A DNA stretch of 64,000 nt from Kalaharituber pfeilii. Taxonomy: Eukaryota > Ascomycota > Pezizomycetes > Pezizales > Pezizaceae. The stretch spans positions 1,674,001 through 1,738,000 of the forward strand of contig WHUZ01000005.1 in assembly GCA_015179045.1 (NCBI GenBank), read 5' to 3'. Every line of letters begins with the position of its first letter. The stretch's first letter is position 1. Made by a program: the position numbers and the translations under genes. This document shows, in pieces, positions 24,737-35,600 of the stretch. The notes beneath the pieces are model-generated. The model was not told the DNA's origin. It searched no databases and saw nothing but the letters and a program-made list of their open reading frames with translations.

Positions 24737-25655
24737 TCATAGCGGCTTCATATGACATCCCAACAGTCCTCTTCCGCCCCATGCTCTGCTCGGAGTCAGC
24801 ATCAGCTCCACATCCACCTCTCTGCCATCATCGGTTTTCCGTGCAACAAGTACTTGCAATGCTCGCTGTATTTCCCGGTGGAGGGAATCTCCATTAGCCT
24901 AACATCCATCCATAGCCAACAATCCATCAAGTGCAAGAAAGCCACACTCACCCCTTCATTCCCTGCCATCACCTGTCCCACCTTGACTAACTTCTCATGA
25001 TTCAATGCATGCACATTTGCAAATCTTTTCACCTGATCCCCCACCTTTAGCCCTGCTGTGTCCGCTGGGCTGCCTGGTGCCACCATATCCACTTCCGCAA
25101 ATGCCACATCTGGCGCTGCGAGCTCCTCGCGTTGTTGGGCAGTTGCGGTGGAGGGAGGAGTTGGTGGTGGAGCGGGGGAGTTAGAATGGACATTGTGCAG
25201 GCCTTTTTCAATGCGGGACATGAGGGCTTTGTAATCATTGCGGAGGTGGATGATACGGGAACGCGTTATGTGGACTAAGCAAAGCAGTGCATTCATTGTT
25301 AATATGCAGTTGTGTATAGACGAGCAGGCAGTGGTCTATATCATCTGATACGGGTGCAATGGGTATGAACGCACTTTGTAGAACGTCAATGGTGTGTCCA
25401 TCGTCACCTTATGCTATATTGCACCACTCATCAGCCAACCCACCCCACTACCGACCACAGCCTCAGCTCGAAAGAAAGAACTATAAGCCATACCGAGTCT
25501 AACACTGCCCCTAACGCCCTTAACTCCCCCTCCAACACCTCCCTCTTGTCCATAAGCTCCAACAACTCCTCCTTTGTCGTTGGAATTACATTAGGTCCGA
25601 GAGAAGGAGTGGTGGAGGAGCTGCTAGCAGCGATGGTGGGAGAGTGGATGTCCAT
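24737..25655 (-). CDS. NAS2: Proteasome assembly chaperone NAS2 (PSMD9/p27), PDZ protein
   Basis: NAS2 binds Rpt5 and guides assembly of the 19S base in cytosol and nucleus. Minus-strand exon model: 25494-25655 (MDIHSPTIAAS..., then TTKEELLELMDKREVLEGEL helix), 25371-25413 (HKVTMDTPLTFYK), 24952-25274 (ITRSRIIHLRNDYKALM, a Pro-rich linker, and the PDZ core VDMVAPGSPADTAGLKVGD) and 24737-24865 (ALQVLVARKTDDG to GRGLLGCHMKPL, the usual family C-terminus). This gives 218 residues, close to the family length. Intron 1 and the last intron (86 bp, GTGAGT..ACAG) are convincing. The donor of the middle intron (GTTCAT) is weak and the family segment around GFPRxDID is not recovered in frame, although a DDID string occurs in another frame at about 25335-25350. 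It is divergently arranged with TMA23. Confidence 0.85.
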
Positions 25656-25985
25656 TTGATTTTGTCACAAGTGTATGAATTGGCGGGATGGTCAATGTCC
25701 GAGCCGCTTGTGCTGATGCCGCTGTGGTGCTTTGTTGGGCAGCTGGAGAGAATCGGAGGATTGGAGTATTCTGGAGTTGCTGTTGGTAATGCAGCTAGTG
25801 AGTACCTCACATACGCTGCACACACTTTGCATAAGCTTCGGTTGTGGAGCAAGAATTATCATAATTCACTACTATGGTCGCAATTTACTCATAACCGATC
25901 CTGTAGAAGACCACCCATATCTAGATACCCCTTGACTAGCTGGTTACCTTCACATGCTACTGTACCTTCTCCTGCCCCCAAACAA
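25656..25985. promoter_or_regulatory. Shared divergent promoter NAS2/TMA23
   Basis: 330 bp separate the two start codons, which face away from each other. One plus-strand frame stays open across the gap, but it is not protein-like. No clear TATA box was found. A shared promoter is inferred from the spacing alone. Confidence 0.5.
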
Positions 25986-27055
25986 ATGGCCCTCAAAGCT
26001 CTTACCCGCGACTCATTCAAGTGGGCCAACGGTCGCGGTCATGACCAGAAACCTATCCTATATTCCGCTAAGGACAACGTCAGCTCCCCATGTCCCTATC
26101 CTCCTCCTCATCCAGTGTTCTTACTAACTTCTCGCATATATTAGTCCCTCGGCCTCGGCAAAGCACTATATACTGCCCAAACTGACAATTGGTGGGAGCG
26201 CGCCTTCGACAACTCACTTAAATCCCTTTCCGTCACACAGTCATCCGACGGAAATATCAAGGTAGTGCAAGAGGACGTCGCAAATGGAGGGATTGGGCTC
26301 AAGCAATTGGTGGCGCTGGGGAAGGGGAAGTATAAGGAGGGGATTAAATTTGTGAAGGGCGGGTTGCTGGAGGGGACAATTGGGAGTGGGATTAAGAAAC
26401 CAGGCATGGCAGATGATGCGGTGGGGAATGGGGCGAAGGAGGAAGATGATGGTAGCAAGAAGAAAAAGAGGAAAGAGACGCAGAGGACGATAGGGATGCC
26501 GACACGGCTACGGATGCAAAAGACAAAATATCGATAATAGAAACGAAAGAAGACCGCCGCAAACGTCGAAAGGCCGAAAAGGAACTTCACAGGCAGAACC
26601 GCAAGGCAAAAAAGGTCAAAGAGCCGAAAAAGAAGTCGAAAAGATCACCACTAGCTAAATCTACATCCCCATCCTCCCCATCTATCCTCCCGCCTGTAAC
26701 AAGAGACGAGAAGCCATTATCCAAATCCACAGAAGATGCAACAGAGTGTCGAGCTGAGGTAATGAAACCGGAAAAGGACACGAAAGGCAAGAAGGACAGG
26801 AAAGACAAGAAGAAAGATAAAAAAGAAAGGAAGAAAGAGGAAAGGCTGCGAAGAGACGCCGTCAACGGGGAAGATGACGGTACAAGTACCTTAGGAGCGT
26901 CCACCACCTTTACTCCCACTTCCAATTTAACTTCAACTACTCAGCCTGATCCAGCCTTATCGCCATTACAATCCGAAGACTCCAAATCCTCCAAGCAGAA
27001 GAAAAAGAAGAAAAAGAAGAAAAAGAACCAGGATTCCAAATCCGCAGCAGAATAA
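25986..27055 (+). CDS. TMA23: TMA23-like ribosome-biogenesis protein, frame break in Lys/Glu-rich tail
   Basis: Exon 25986-26078 (MALKALTRDSFKWANGRG, then KPILYSAKDN) is joined by a 66-bp intron (GTCAGC..TTAG) to 26145 onward (SLGLGKALYTAQTDNWWERA, then DNSLKSLSV). The G-patch-like Gly pattern followed by WWERAFD is diagnostic of TMA23, a nucleolar protein of 60S biogenesis. The frame continues to a stop at 26535-26537. From about 26484 another frame (DDRDADTATDAKDKIS, then KEDRRKRRKAEKELH and Lys-rich repeats to the stop at 27053-27055) carries the charged tail expected for the family. The switch falls in a purine-only stretch near 26452-26483. Removing 32 bp bounded by GTAGCA and ACGCAG would restore frame, but that is short for a fungal intron. 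A base-call error or a real frameshift are alternatives. Confidence 0.75.
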
Positions 27056-27059
27056 ACTT

Positions 27060-27111
27060 ATCCACCACCACCACCACCACCACCACCACCACCACCACCA
27101 CCACCACCACC
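27060..27111 (+). repeat. (CCA)n microsatellite after TMA23
   Basis: A nearly perfect run of sixteen or so CCA units a few bases after the TMA23 stop, so in its 3' untranslated region. Confidence 0.95.
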
Positions 27112-27338
27112 AAACTTACTTATCCTGCCTCCCCTTATTGCCCTGGCTACTTTAACAATCCTCATGTACCTAAATCCCTTACCAAAACACACACTTGAAC
27201 TTTTCACCAGCGCTCCATGCCATCATTGACCAGTGTATAATTATCTCTTCCTGTAAGGCTATAATAATGACCGTAAATGATTTTCCATGCCCTCACGATT
27301 GCCACCAATTCCCAACTTCCACCCTTTACTTAAAGGCA

Positions 27339-27354
27339 CCCCCCCCCCCCCCCG

Positions 27355-27381
<27 letters not shown>
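27339..27381 (+). repeat. Composite homopolymer C15-G-A27
   Basis: A run of about 15 C, one G and about 27 A. Read on the other strand it is poly-T followed by poly-G, the same order as the tract at 31394-31449. Exact lengths are likely to be assembly-sensitive. Confidence 0.9.
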
Positions 27382-27386
<5 letters not shown>

Positions 27387-28224
27387 TAGAAAAACTTACA
27401 ATACTTTAAACGGCATCAATGAAGTAGGACAACAGCCTCTATGCCCAACACCCATCTCTTCGGCCAGAGCTCTCTAGATTTCAGTATATCCACCCCACCT
27501 TTTAAGTACCTCCAAGTAGACTTTAGCAAGCAGTGTAGAGGTTGGAAAAACGAGAGTCCAAAATCTCTTCCTTCCATATCCTTCCTATCCCTCATAAGAG
27601 TTGAAAAGTAACTGTCGTTGGCCGCATTCACAAACAGGCTCGGAAAAGTCTAGTGTGGGCACAATCAATCTTTTTTTTTAAAAAAAAATTAATATCAGTG
27701 ATTGCATGCCGCCGTTGGCACAATCACGCGACGCCCAATTATCGTTGCAAAACCAGTGCAATGTATTGCTCCACTGTGGATAAGATTCTACCTCTGCAGA
27801 AGGCTTGGAAAACAGCAAGTAAGTACTCTAACTATTCATTTACTAGTTAGTACCAAATCTCCATAAATACGATTCACACAAACGCAAGAAATCTTCCGAA
27901 AACAAACCCCTCGCTCATCCTATGGCCTGAAACTTCACGCTGCTACTAGTGATTATGTGCCTCAACCAACATCATGTCAAAACAAACAAAACCTCTCAAA
28001 TTATCATAATTATATCACTGTGCCACTACATATTCGCACTACAAGCAGATTTTATTAAAATAGAGAAAAAATAATGAAAAACTAACTATCATATCTGTAT
28101 CCCACAGTCATCATCAAATTAACAAGAGTGCCATGGGATATTCCAAATGTCAAAAATACGTCGCTGATAGAGGAGTGAATAACTATAGAACCATGAGGAG
28201 CTGAGCAAGCATACATTGCATGTT

Positions 28225-28307
28225 ATACCTTACATGTCATACCTTGCTTGCCATACCTTGCATCCCGTACCTTGCAGGTCATACCTTACAGCTCATACCA
28301 TGGATGC
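28225..28307 (+). repeat. 14-bp minisatellite
   Basis: Six units of 14 bp with consensus ATACCTTGCATGTC start at 28225, 28239, 28253, 28267, 28281 and 28295. A seventh, looser copy (ATACCTTGCATACC) follows near 28314. Units differ at two to four positions. Confidence 0.85.
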
Positions 28308-28449
28308 ATGCTATACCTTGCATACCGTCGATACTCCAACATTGAAAGCAACTAGGCTCAACATCAGCAATATATACAGGCGAGCCGAGGCGCGAGAGAG
28401 GACTATATTCCAACTGTTCATGGTATACACTTGATTCACTTGACTATAT

Positions 28450-28530
28450 GAGTTGATCTAGTGGCCTGATCTGAGCGTTATCACAAGGAATTGAGGAAAG
28501 ATCTGTACCCAAGTGCTCGAATCCTGTGAA
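28450..28530 (+). repeat. tRNA-like relic
   Basis: GATCTAGTGGCCTGA resembles an A box and GTGCTCGAATCCTG a B box, about 65 bp apart. No acceptor stem was found, so a tRNA-derived repeat fragment is the most that can be said. Confidence 0.25.
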
Positions 28531-28535
28531 GGACA

Positions 28536-29100
28536 TCAACGTTGCCACTCTTGAGATAATTTTATTACCTTTCCACCAATATTTCGCAGCAGTCTTCCTG
28601 ATTGGGCTAAGCTCTCAAGGGAAAGAGATACGTGGGAATGAGATTCGAGATTTAGGAGAGATTCTGCATCAGTGTTCATATCTACAGTGCAATTTTCTTC
28701 TCCAACTTCGATAGTTGCAGGCAGAGTCCTCCTTTTTATGCTGGGTGGAGAGCAGACATCTTTTCCTATCAAGAGGTGATAGAGAGGGATCAAAATTCGT
28801 GAGTGGAGATACTAAGGAATCCTCACGAAGTTGGCAGTTGAGACTCTTATCCATGTTGTCAGATGGTGGTGGTGATGGATCTTTATTGAACAGCTATTCT
28901 CTGAAGGCTAAGAAGTCGGTGATCTCTTCCGACATAGGCTTGGGAGGTGGCTGATTTCCTTTAGTTATACAACCAGCTGTGAGAGCTTTCTTGTCTGTTA
29001 GGTAGAGGAGGTTGAGCGTTCTGGTACTCTTAGCAAATAGATCGTGCTCAACCTGGCTACGGTTCATAGCGTTGAGTCTGTCTTCTCATTATCCCTCTGT
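28536..29100 (-). other. Coding-like minus-strand remnants, unidentified
   Basis: Broken minus-strand frames read like protein: HDLFAKSTRTLNLLYLTDKK, then NQPPPKPMSEEITDFLAFRE and, in another frame, VGEENCTVDMNTDAESLL. They lie on the same strand as the RNase H relic and downstream of it, so they may be part of the same dead retroelement or an unrelated pseudogene. I do not recognise them. Confidence 0.3.
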
Positions 29101-29268
29101 CCCGGAGCTTTATAATCCCGGGGGTCAGCCCAAAAGACCAAGGAGGAAAGTTATCTAGAATACAAATAATGTGCTTGCCAAGGGCAGCCATGAATCCAGG
29201 CACCTCTTGTACCAGGTTTTATATGGCCTATTGGTAGTCAGGTGACTTTATCACGTAGTTTAGAGGGG

Positions 29269-29303
<35 letters not shown>

Positions 29304-29649
29304 ATATCATTGATCACGTGCCGCCCTGGGGGCTATGGCGATTTAGTTACATAGGAGATAGTAAGTGGGAAATAAGCAAAAAGTAAAATGAAATAAACTT
29401 CAGAACCCCCGATTGTTTCCTACTGTCCTACTGCCCTACTCTCCCATCCATCCCCATCAGTTCCCTGAGCTGGTCTCCTTCTCCTTCGCCCCCTTTCGGT
29501 GGTCTAAGCAACACATCCCTTCCCTTAGAGGGGAGATAGGTTTATCTTCGAGCTTCTTGGATGCCTTTCTGATCTTCACGGGTCGGCCTGTAGTTGAACG
29601 CCATCTGTAAGGACAAAGTCGGTGGCGAAGGACAAAGCCTAATGAGAGT

Positions 29650-30015
29650 CTATCCTGATAATGATGTGATGTCGTCGTCAGTAAAGATAGTAATTCTTTC
29701 TTTTGGTTTATCCAAAAAGGGTTGTAGCTTCTCAATGCTCCAAACTAGACATCCCATTTCCAACTCAGTTGGCCAGTAGTTGTGTTCATGCGCATTCAGA
29801 GCTTTAGAAAGAAATAAAATAGGTCTCTCTACTCCATCCTCCCCCTTTTGATGCAACGCTGTACCATATCCTCTCTCCTTACTACCATCGCAAGATAGGA
29901 TGAATCCCTTCTCAAAATCTGGAATGGCCAGTGTAGGTGCTGTGGTTAGGGCCACTTTAAGCTTCTCCCAAGCTTCCATGGCCAGTGGAGCCCCTTCCAT
30001 ATCTGCAGTAATCAC
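29650..30015 (-). pseudogene. Ty3/gypsy pol relic: RNase H domain
   Basis: The frame encodes EAWEKLKVALTTAPTLAIPD, then FILSCDGSKERGYGTALHQK, RPILFLSKALNAHEHNYWPT and TELEMGCLVWSIEKLQPFLD, ending ITIFTDDD. This is the connection/RNase H pattern of gypsy-type reverse transcriptases (Asp of CDGS, Glu of ELEM, Asp of TDDD all present). No reverse transcriptase core lies before it and no integrase after it in frame, so only a fragment remains. There are no matching LTRs beside it. Confidence 0.75.
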
Positions 30016-31391
30016 CCCCGTTGTGTAAAAAAGCCTCGAGCGTTGCCTTTATTTGAAAGTGGAGCGCCTTTTCAGCCTCACCAATGGGTTGGGCCCATGC
30101 AGAAGCTTCTGTCATGACCGCTATGCGCCATATGCGCCGTACAGCCCTGACAGTTGGATTCTAATATATTAAAAAGGGAAGGAGAGCGTATGAGGAAGAA
30201 TGTGAGGCTGGACTGAGGGGAGCCTGTTTCGCAGATGAGGGAGTCACCTCTGTTGCGTTTCCTGTTATATGTTCTGTCACATTATGTTGAAAATGATTTT
30301 TTTTTTTTTTTTTTTTTATTTTAAAGCAAATGGTCTCTCGCTTTATATATATACTATGTGTCAATTTTATCTTGTGTTCCCTTGCTTGGGGGCTTTTTTT
30401 CTCTTTCTTTTTCTTGGGGGTTAGGTCTTGAACTTTTTTTCTTTTTTTTTTTTTTTTTTTTTTTTTTTTCTTTTTTTTTCTTTTCTTTTTTCGGTCTCTC
30501 GTTTTTTTTAGAACTTTGCTGGTGTGTGCGAGGAGGAGGATTGGTGATTTTTTTGCATGTGGTTTTTTTTTTTGTGTGTGTGTTATTCACGTGATGAAAA
30601 TGTACAATTTTTCATTGTTATGGTTGGTCTCGTACCCAGCGTTACGGTCGTTTTTATTTTATTTTTCTTTTTTTTTTGTAACTGCGTTTTGATTTGATTA
30701 TGAAAGAAAATAAGTTGAGTATGTGAAAAAAAAAAAAAAAAAAAAAAAAATCGATGTGTTTGATATTAAGGGGGGACAATGGAAATGAGAGGGAAGAGAA
30801 ATTGGTTGTGGTGCACGTGTGAAATGTTGAGGAATTGATAAGTAAATTGAGGTGTTATAACTTCTCCTCTTTCCCAACTCCATATAAATACAAATAAAAC
30901 TGTTGTGTAAGTATGTAACATCAATACCGCTGTTATATATTATGGTAAGAAATAATCATGTGAAAAATGAAGAAAGAAAAAATTTGTTTGATTTCTGATG
31001 GTTAACCGTTACTTAGAGCAATTCGTGTGCTGGGATAAGGAAACGCACAACGAGGGGAGAAAAAAAAAAATAAAGAATAATAAAATAGAAAAGATGATAA
31101 TCTGATCTGCCTTGTCCCCATTACATTATTAAGTACAGTACCCTAGTTTCCAGCTCCCTTTCGCACCTTATGCATTGAGGCCTTTCCTCTAGGACGAGGC
31201 AAAGAAATCAAGGCGACCACACGTAACAGACCTTGCTGTGAGCCCTTTTGAACCTTTGAAAAAAAAAAATCCCTATGCGGCCTAGTGACCGGACTTTACA
31301 TGGCCTGTGTTAGAATCTTCAACAGATTTGTTAATGTCCTGGCATTCCGGGGCCCGAGCAGCTGGATATGGATGCTATTGTTTTCTTTTTT

Positions 31392-31393
<2 letters not shown>

Positions 31394-31448
<55 letters not shown>

Positions 31449-31449
31449 G
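31394..31449 (+). repeat. Composite homopolymer T34-G22
   Basis: About 34 T followed directly by about 22 G. Same order as the reverse complement of 27339-27381. Lengths are approximate. Confidence 0.9.
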
Positions 31450-32686
31450 TTCGTAGTAGCAATACTGACTGTTCTATGAAATCCTTGTACCTGAACCCCA
31501 AGGCCTATCGTTAAACAAAATTTCACATCGTATTGCGTCCCCTCGTTTCCCAAAACAAATAAGCTCAATATGCAATGTCCAACACCATTGAGTTATGATA
31601 CAAGCCGGAAACATGCAACTAGATAACATTACCGACATGCGACTCTCAAGATACCGCCCCTTATTTCCGAGCCGAGTGTTGCGGTATCCAGAAAAGCCTT
31701 TCTTTGTTTCGAGCATTACGTTCAGGCTTTGTGAACAGTTACTGCGCAAGGGCTATGGTGGGTGTGTGTGGGGGATGGGAAAGGGATTGAAGAACGGAAT
31801 TATTATATTGCATGAATGCATGGAGAGGAGTGAGGGGATGTATGTCAGTAGGAGTTGGCAAGCCAGCGGTATGCGCGTAACTGTACGCCCAGTGCCGTTA
31901 CCCTGAACCTGCTAACTTTCCCTATATGCAGCAATATTACACCCTTTGAGTCTACTGTCCTCTCTCCTTATGACAGCAGGACTTCTATTCTATATGCCGT
32001 CGTCCTATATCTTGTTCCTCCAATCCTTTTTGAGCCCCTTTGCGCGCCTTTGCACCCCCTTGTATCAAGGCACTATGTACTTCAGCCTATATGTGCCAGA
32101 CTATTCATGTTCCCTTCTTCTGCATACACTATATATGGATTACTGAATACCTTACGTGTGCATGTACATATTGTATATAGTCGGCGCCGCTTACTTTGCT
32201 ACTGTATACTTCTCATCTACCTATTTAGCTCCCCCGCACCTCTATTACGCACAGCTTTAACCGAACCAGACTATGTGGGAATGTGTACAGATTCTAGCTA
32301 TAAATGAAGAAAAGGTCCACTTGAATGTGAAAAAAAAAAAATGATACTACATCCTCTGTGATCGAAAAACCATATGACCCCCCCCCCCACCCCCCCGGCG
32401 ATTCCCCCTCCCCCACCCCCAACGCGAATTCCCCCCCCACGCACCTCAGCCATCTGGCAATTGAAAAAAACCAGAGCGAGTACTCTCTCCAGTGAATTGT
32501 AAATAATCATACTGGGATATTCGCGTATACATGAATCATAAGAAGCGGAACAACTATGCAGAATGAAAGCATGAAGACTTGAATAAATGAATAAACGATC
32601 TGAAAAACAAATATATAATAGCACCATAACAAAAACCCGTAGAAAACCTTTCCTAATCCATAGTGATTATCTGATACTCTACTTCG

Positions 32687-35600
32687 TTACTTCAGAGCAG
32701 CCTGGCATCTTTCCATACCCTTCATACTCCGAAGAGTATATGGATGATCGGCGCCCAGTGCCTTTTCACTTCCTGCTAATGCCCGCTGATACAACTCTAG
32801 TGCCTGGCTATATTCTCTTTGATTTTCATATAACATTGCCATGTTGTGGACAGTACTAAGGGTGCTTGGATGGTCGGTGCCCAGTACCTTTTCTTTTCCT
32901 GCTAATGCTAGCTGATAGAGTTCCAGCGCCTGACCATATTTCCCTTGCGCTTTATATAGTGCTGCCATGTTGTTGACAGTATAAAGGGTGTTTGGATGGT
33001 CAGCACCCAGTACCTTTTCAAACCCTGCTAATGCTCGCTGATATAGCTCCAGTGCCTGGCTATATTTCCCTTGATTGGAATATATCAATGCTATGTTGTC
33101 GACAGTATCAAGGGTGTTTGGATGGTCGGTGCCCAGTACCTTTTCTTTTCCTGCTAATGCTAGCTGATAGAGTTCCAGCGCCTGACCATATTTCCCTTGC
33201 GCTTTATATAGTGCTGCCATGTTGTTGACAGTATAAAGGGTGTTTGGATGGTCAGCACCCAGTACCTTTTCAAACCCTGCTAATGCTCGCTGATATAGCT
33301 CCAGTGCCTGGCTATATTTCCCTTGATTGGAATATATCAATGCTATGTTGTCGACAGTATCAAGGGTGTTTGGATGGTCGGTGCCCAGTACCTTTTCTTT
33401 TCCTGCTAATGCTAGCTGATAGAGTTCCAGCGCCTGACCATATTTCCCTTGCGCTTTATATAGTGCTGCCATGTTGTTGACAGTATAAAGGGTGTTTGGA
33501 TGGTCAGCACCCAGTACCTTTTCAAACCCTGCTAATGCTCGCTGATATAGCTCCAGTGCCTGGCTATATTTCCCTTGCTTGTAATATATCGATGCTATGT
33601 TGTTGACAGTATCAAGGGTGCTTGGATAGTCAGCACCCAGTGCCTTTTCTTTTCCTGCTAATGCTCGCTGATATAGCTCCAGTGCCTGGCTATATTCCCC
33701 TTGATTGTAATATATCGATGCTATGTTGTTGACAGTATCAAGGGTGCTTGGATGGTCAGTGCCCAGTGCCTTTTCATACCCTGCTAATGCTCGCTGATAT
33801 AGCTCCAGTGCCTGGCTATATTTCCCTTGATTGGAATATATCAATGCTATATTGTTGACAGTATTAAGGGTGCTTAGATTGTCAGTACCCAGTACCTTTT
33901 CATACCCTGTCAATGCTCGCTGATAGAGTTCCAGTGCCTGATTATATTTCCCTTGGCCAGCATATACTCTTGCCATATTGGAAACGTGGTTCATGGTCAT
34001 CAAATGGTTTGTGCCCAGTGACTTCTCTGTCACAGCCAATACAGTCTTACATATTTCTTCTCCCTTTCCATAATGACCGTGGTCTTTGTAAACCTCATAG
34101 AGAGTATCCAAGGCTGCTAGTGACTCCTCCTCTTCCAATGGTAAATACTTCATTTGCCTTTCTACAGCAAAAAGATGTGGCAAGTTTCGCCGCTCAAAGA
34201 TCCAGTCGTTCACCTCACGTTTTCTGCCTTTAGGAACAGCAATTCCAGATGTAACCATAAAAAAAGCTTCAATAGCTTTTTTCTGATATTCGTCAGGCTC
34301 CATCTCCAGTTTCCATAGAATACAAAGGTGAACTAGCGGGTGGATATTGAAACTATCATATTTCTCAGTTCGCTTAGCGATCGAGTATGAGAATAGCAGG
34401 TGGATTGAGTCTGCTAGGCTGGTATCTATAGCGATATATAAGTACAAATTTTACATTTTGTAATAATATTAGTCAAGTAGGAAAAAATGATTGTCTACCA
34501 TTTATTGCTAATTTCATTCCTCGCCTCAAAAACTCCTCGCATATGTCATTATTGTCAAGAAACGCACATAATGATAACAGCTCTGTAGCTTTCGGATTTT
34601 GGTTCTTGATTGCATTAAATGACAACTCCCATGTAGCAAAGACAGATCTATCATCCTTTCCTATTCTCCATTTCCTGCTCAAAAGGCGATTGGCATTTAT
34701 CTCATACTCTCTGAGATAATAACTGAATAAACATTGCTGAATGTTGATATATGCTCCAGCTTGAACTATAGCAAGGGGAAGGTATCCAAGGTTTTCAACA
34801 ATTGCTGCTGCTGCTGCTTCCTCAAATTTGCACTCTATACTTGAATTAATTAGTGAGCTATGTTAAGGATAATATTCACTTACCCTCAGGAGTGAGCCTT
34901 CCCAAATCTAGTCTTGCACTGGTCAAAAGCAACTTTTCCGCTTCATTATTCTGCATTTGATGTACCTCTAAGCCCCTTCGGCCCTGTGTACTCCCACGTC
35001 TCCTGCTAGTAATAATAATAGTCCCAAAGTCACATGATGGAATGTAATCATTTATGTCGAAAGATTCCAGGTCATCCAGATTGTCGAACACAAGTAGCCA
35101 TTTGTTGTTCTGTTTGGCAGTTAACCATTTCTTCACAGCTTTAATAACATGTTGCTCTTCTTCTGGTTTTTCTGTGCTAAAAAGTCCCACCGAGCCGAGC
35201 TTGCCTGCCATACCAAGGAGACTGCCAATACGTTTGTAATCCGGCTCATCGAAGAGTGTGGCATGATACTCAATTAACTGCTCCATAATTTGAATAAAAC
35301 TAGTTTTTGTTGTCTGCTCGCTAGATGCATTGATCCAAAACACCGAGGAGTAGTCTTTGTGATGGCGATAAACATACTCCAATGCAATCTGTGTCTTCCC
35401 CATACCCCCCATACCATAAAGCACTACTTGAGTAATATCCATTGCAGCCTTGCCTTCATCTATCTCATCTGCTAGCTGCTCAAGAAGGCGTTCTCTTCCA
35501 ACAAAATCAGGATTCCGCCGAACATTAGAAATGTTGAATGGAATATTGAAAGATAAACTAAGCGGTGTTTTGGGCATACTGATGGGAGTGGGATCAGGTG

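Larger units (their letters stand above)
27112..32686. other. Gene-poor, homopolymer-rich region before NLR copy B
   Basis: No intact gene is supported. It holds the C15-G-A27 tract, a 14-bp minisatellite, a retroelement relic, long T tracts (29273-29302, 30299-30317, 30437-30475), an A tract near 30727-30750 and the T34-G22 tract. An open frame of 150 codons at 31855-32307 (plus) has no recognisable feature and is probably chance. 32370-32440 is C-rich. Confidence 0.5.

Noticed and set aside
25644..26144. 166-codon plus-strand frame between NAS2 and TMA23
   Set aside because: It overlaps the TMA23 first exon in frame by chance and its upstream part has no protein-like pattern; the TMA23 ATG at 25986 explains the end.
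30354..30594. Open frames on both strands rich in Phe or Lys
   Set aside because: They are produced by poly-T/poly-A tracts and have no complexity.
31855..32307. 150-codon plus-strand frame
   Set aside because: No recognisable motif, starts in the wake of homopolymer-rich DNA and has no promoter or intron signals; kept only as a remark.
32992..33480. Two identical 78-codon plus-strand frames 252 bp apart
   Set aside because: Antisense shadows of the duplicated TPR unit of NLR copy B.
32860..33620. CRISPR-like regular repeat pattern
   Set aside because: The repeats are coding TPR units in a fungal gene with no unique spacers; a CRISPR array is not expected in a nuclear genome.
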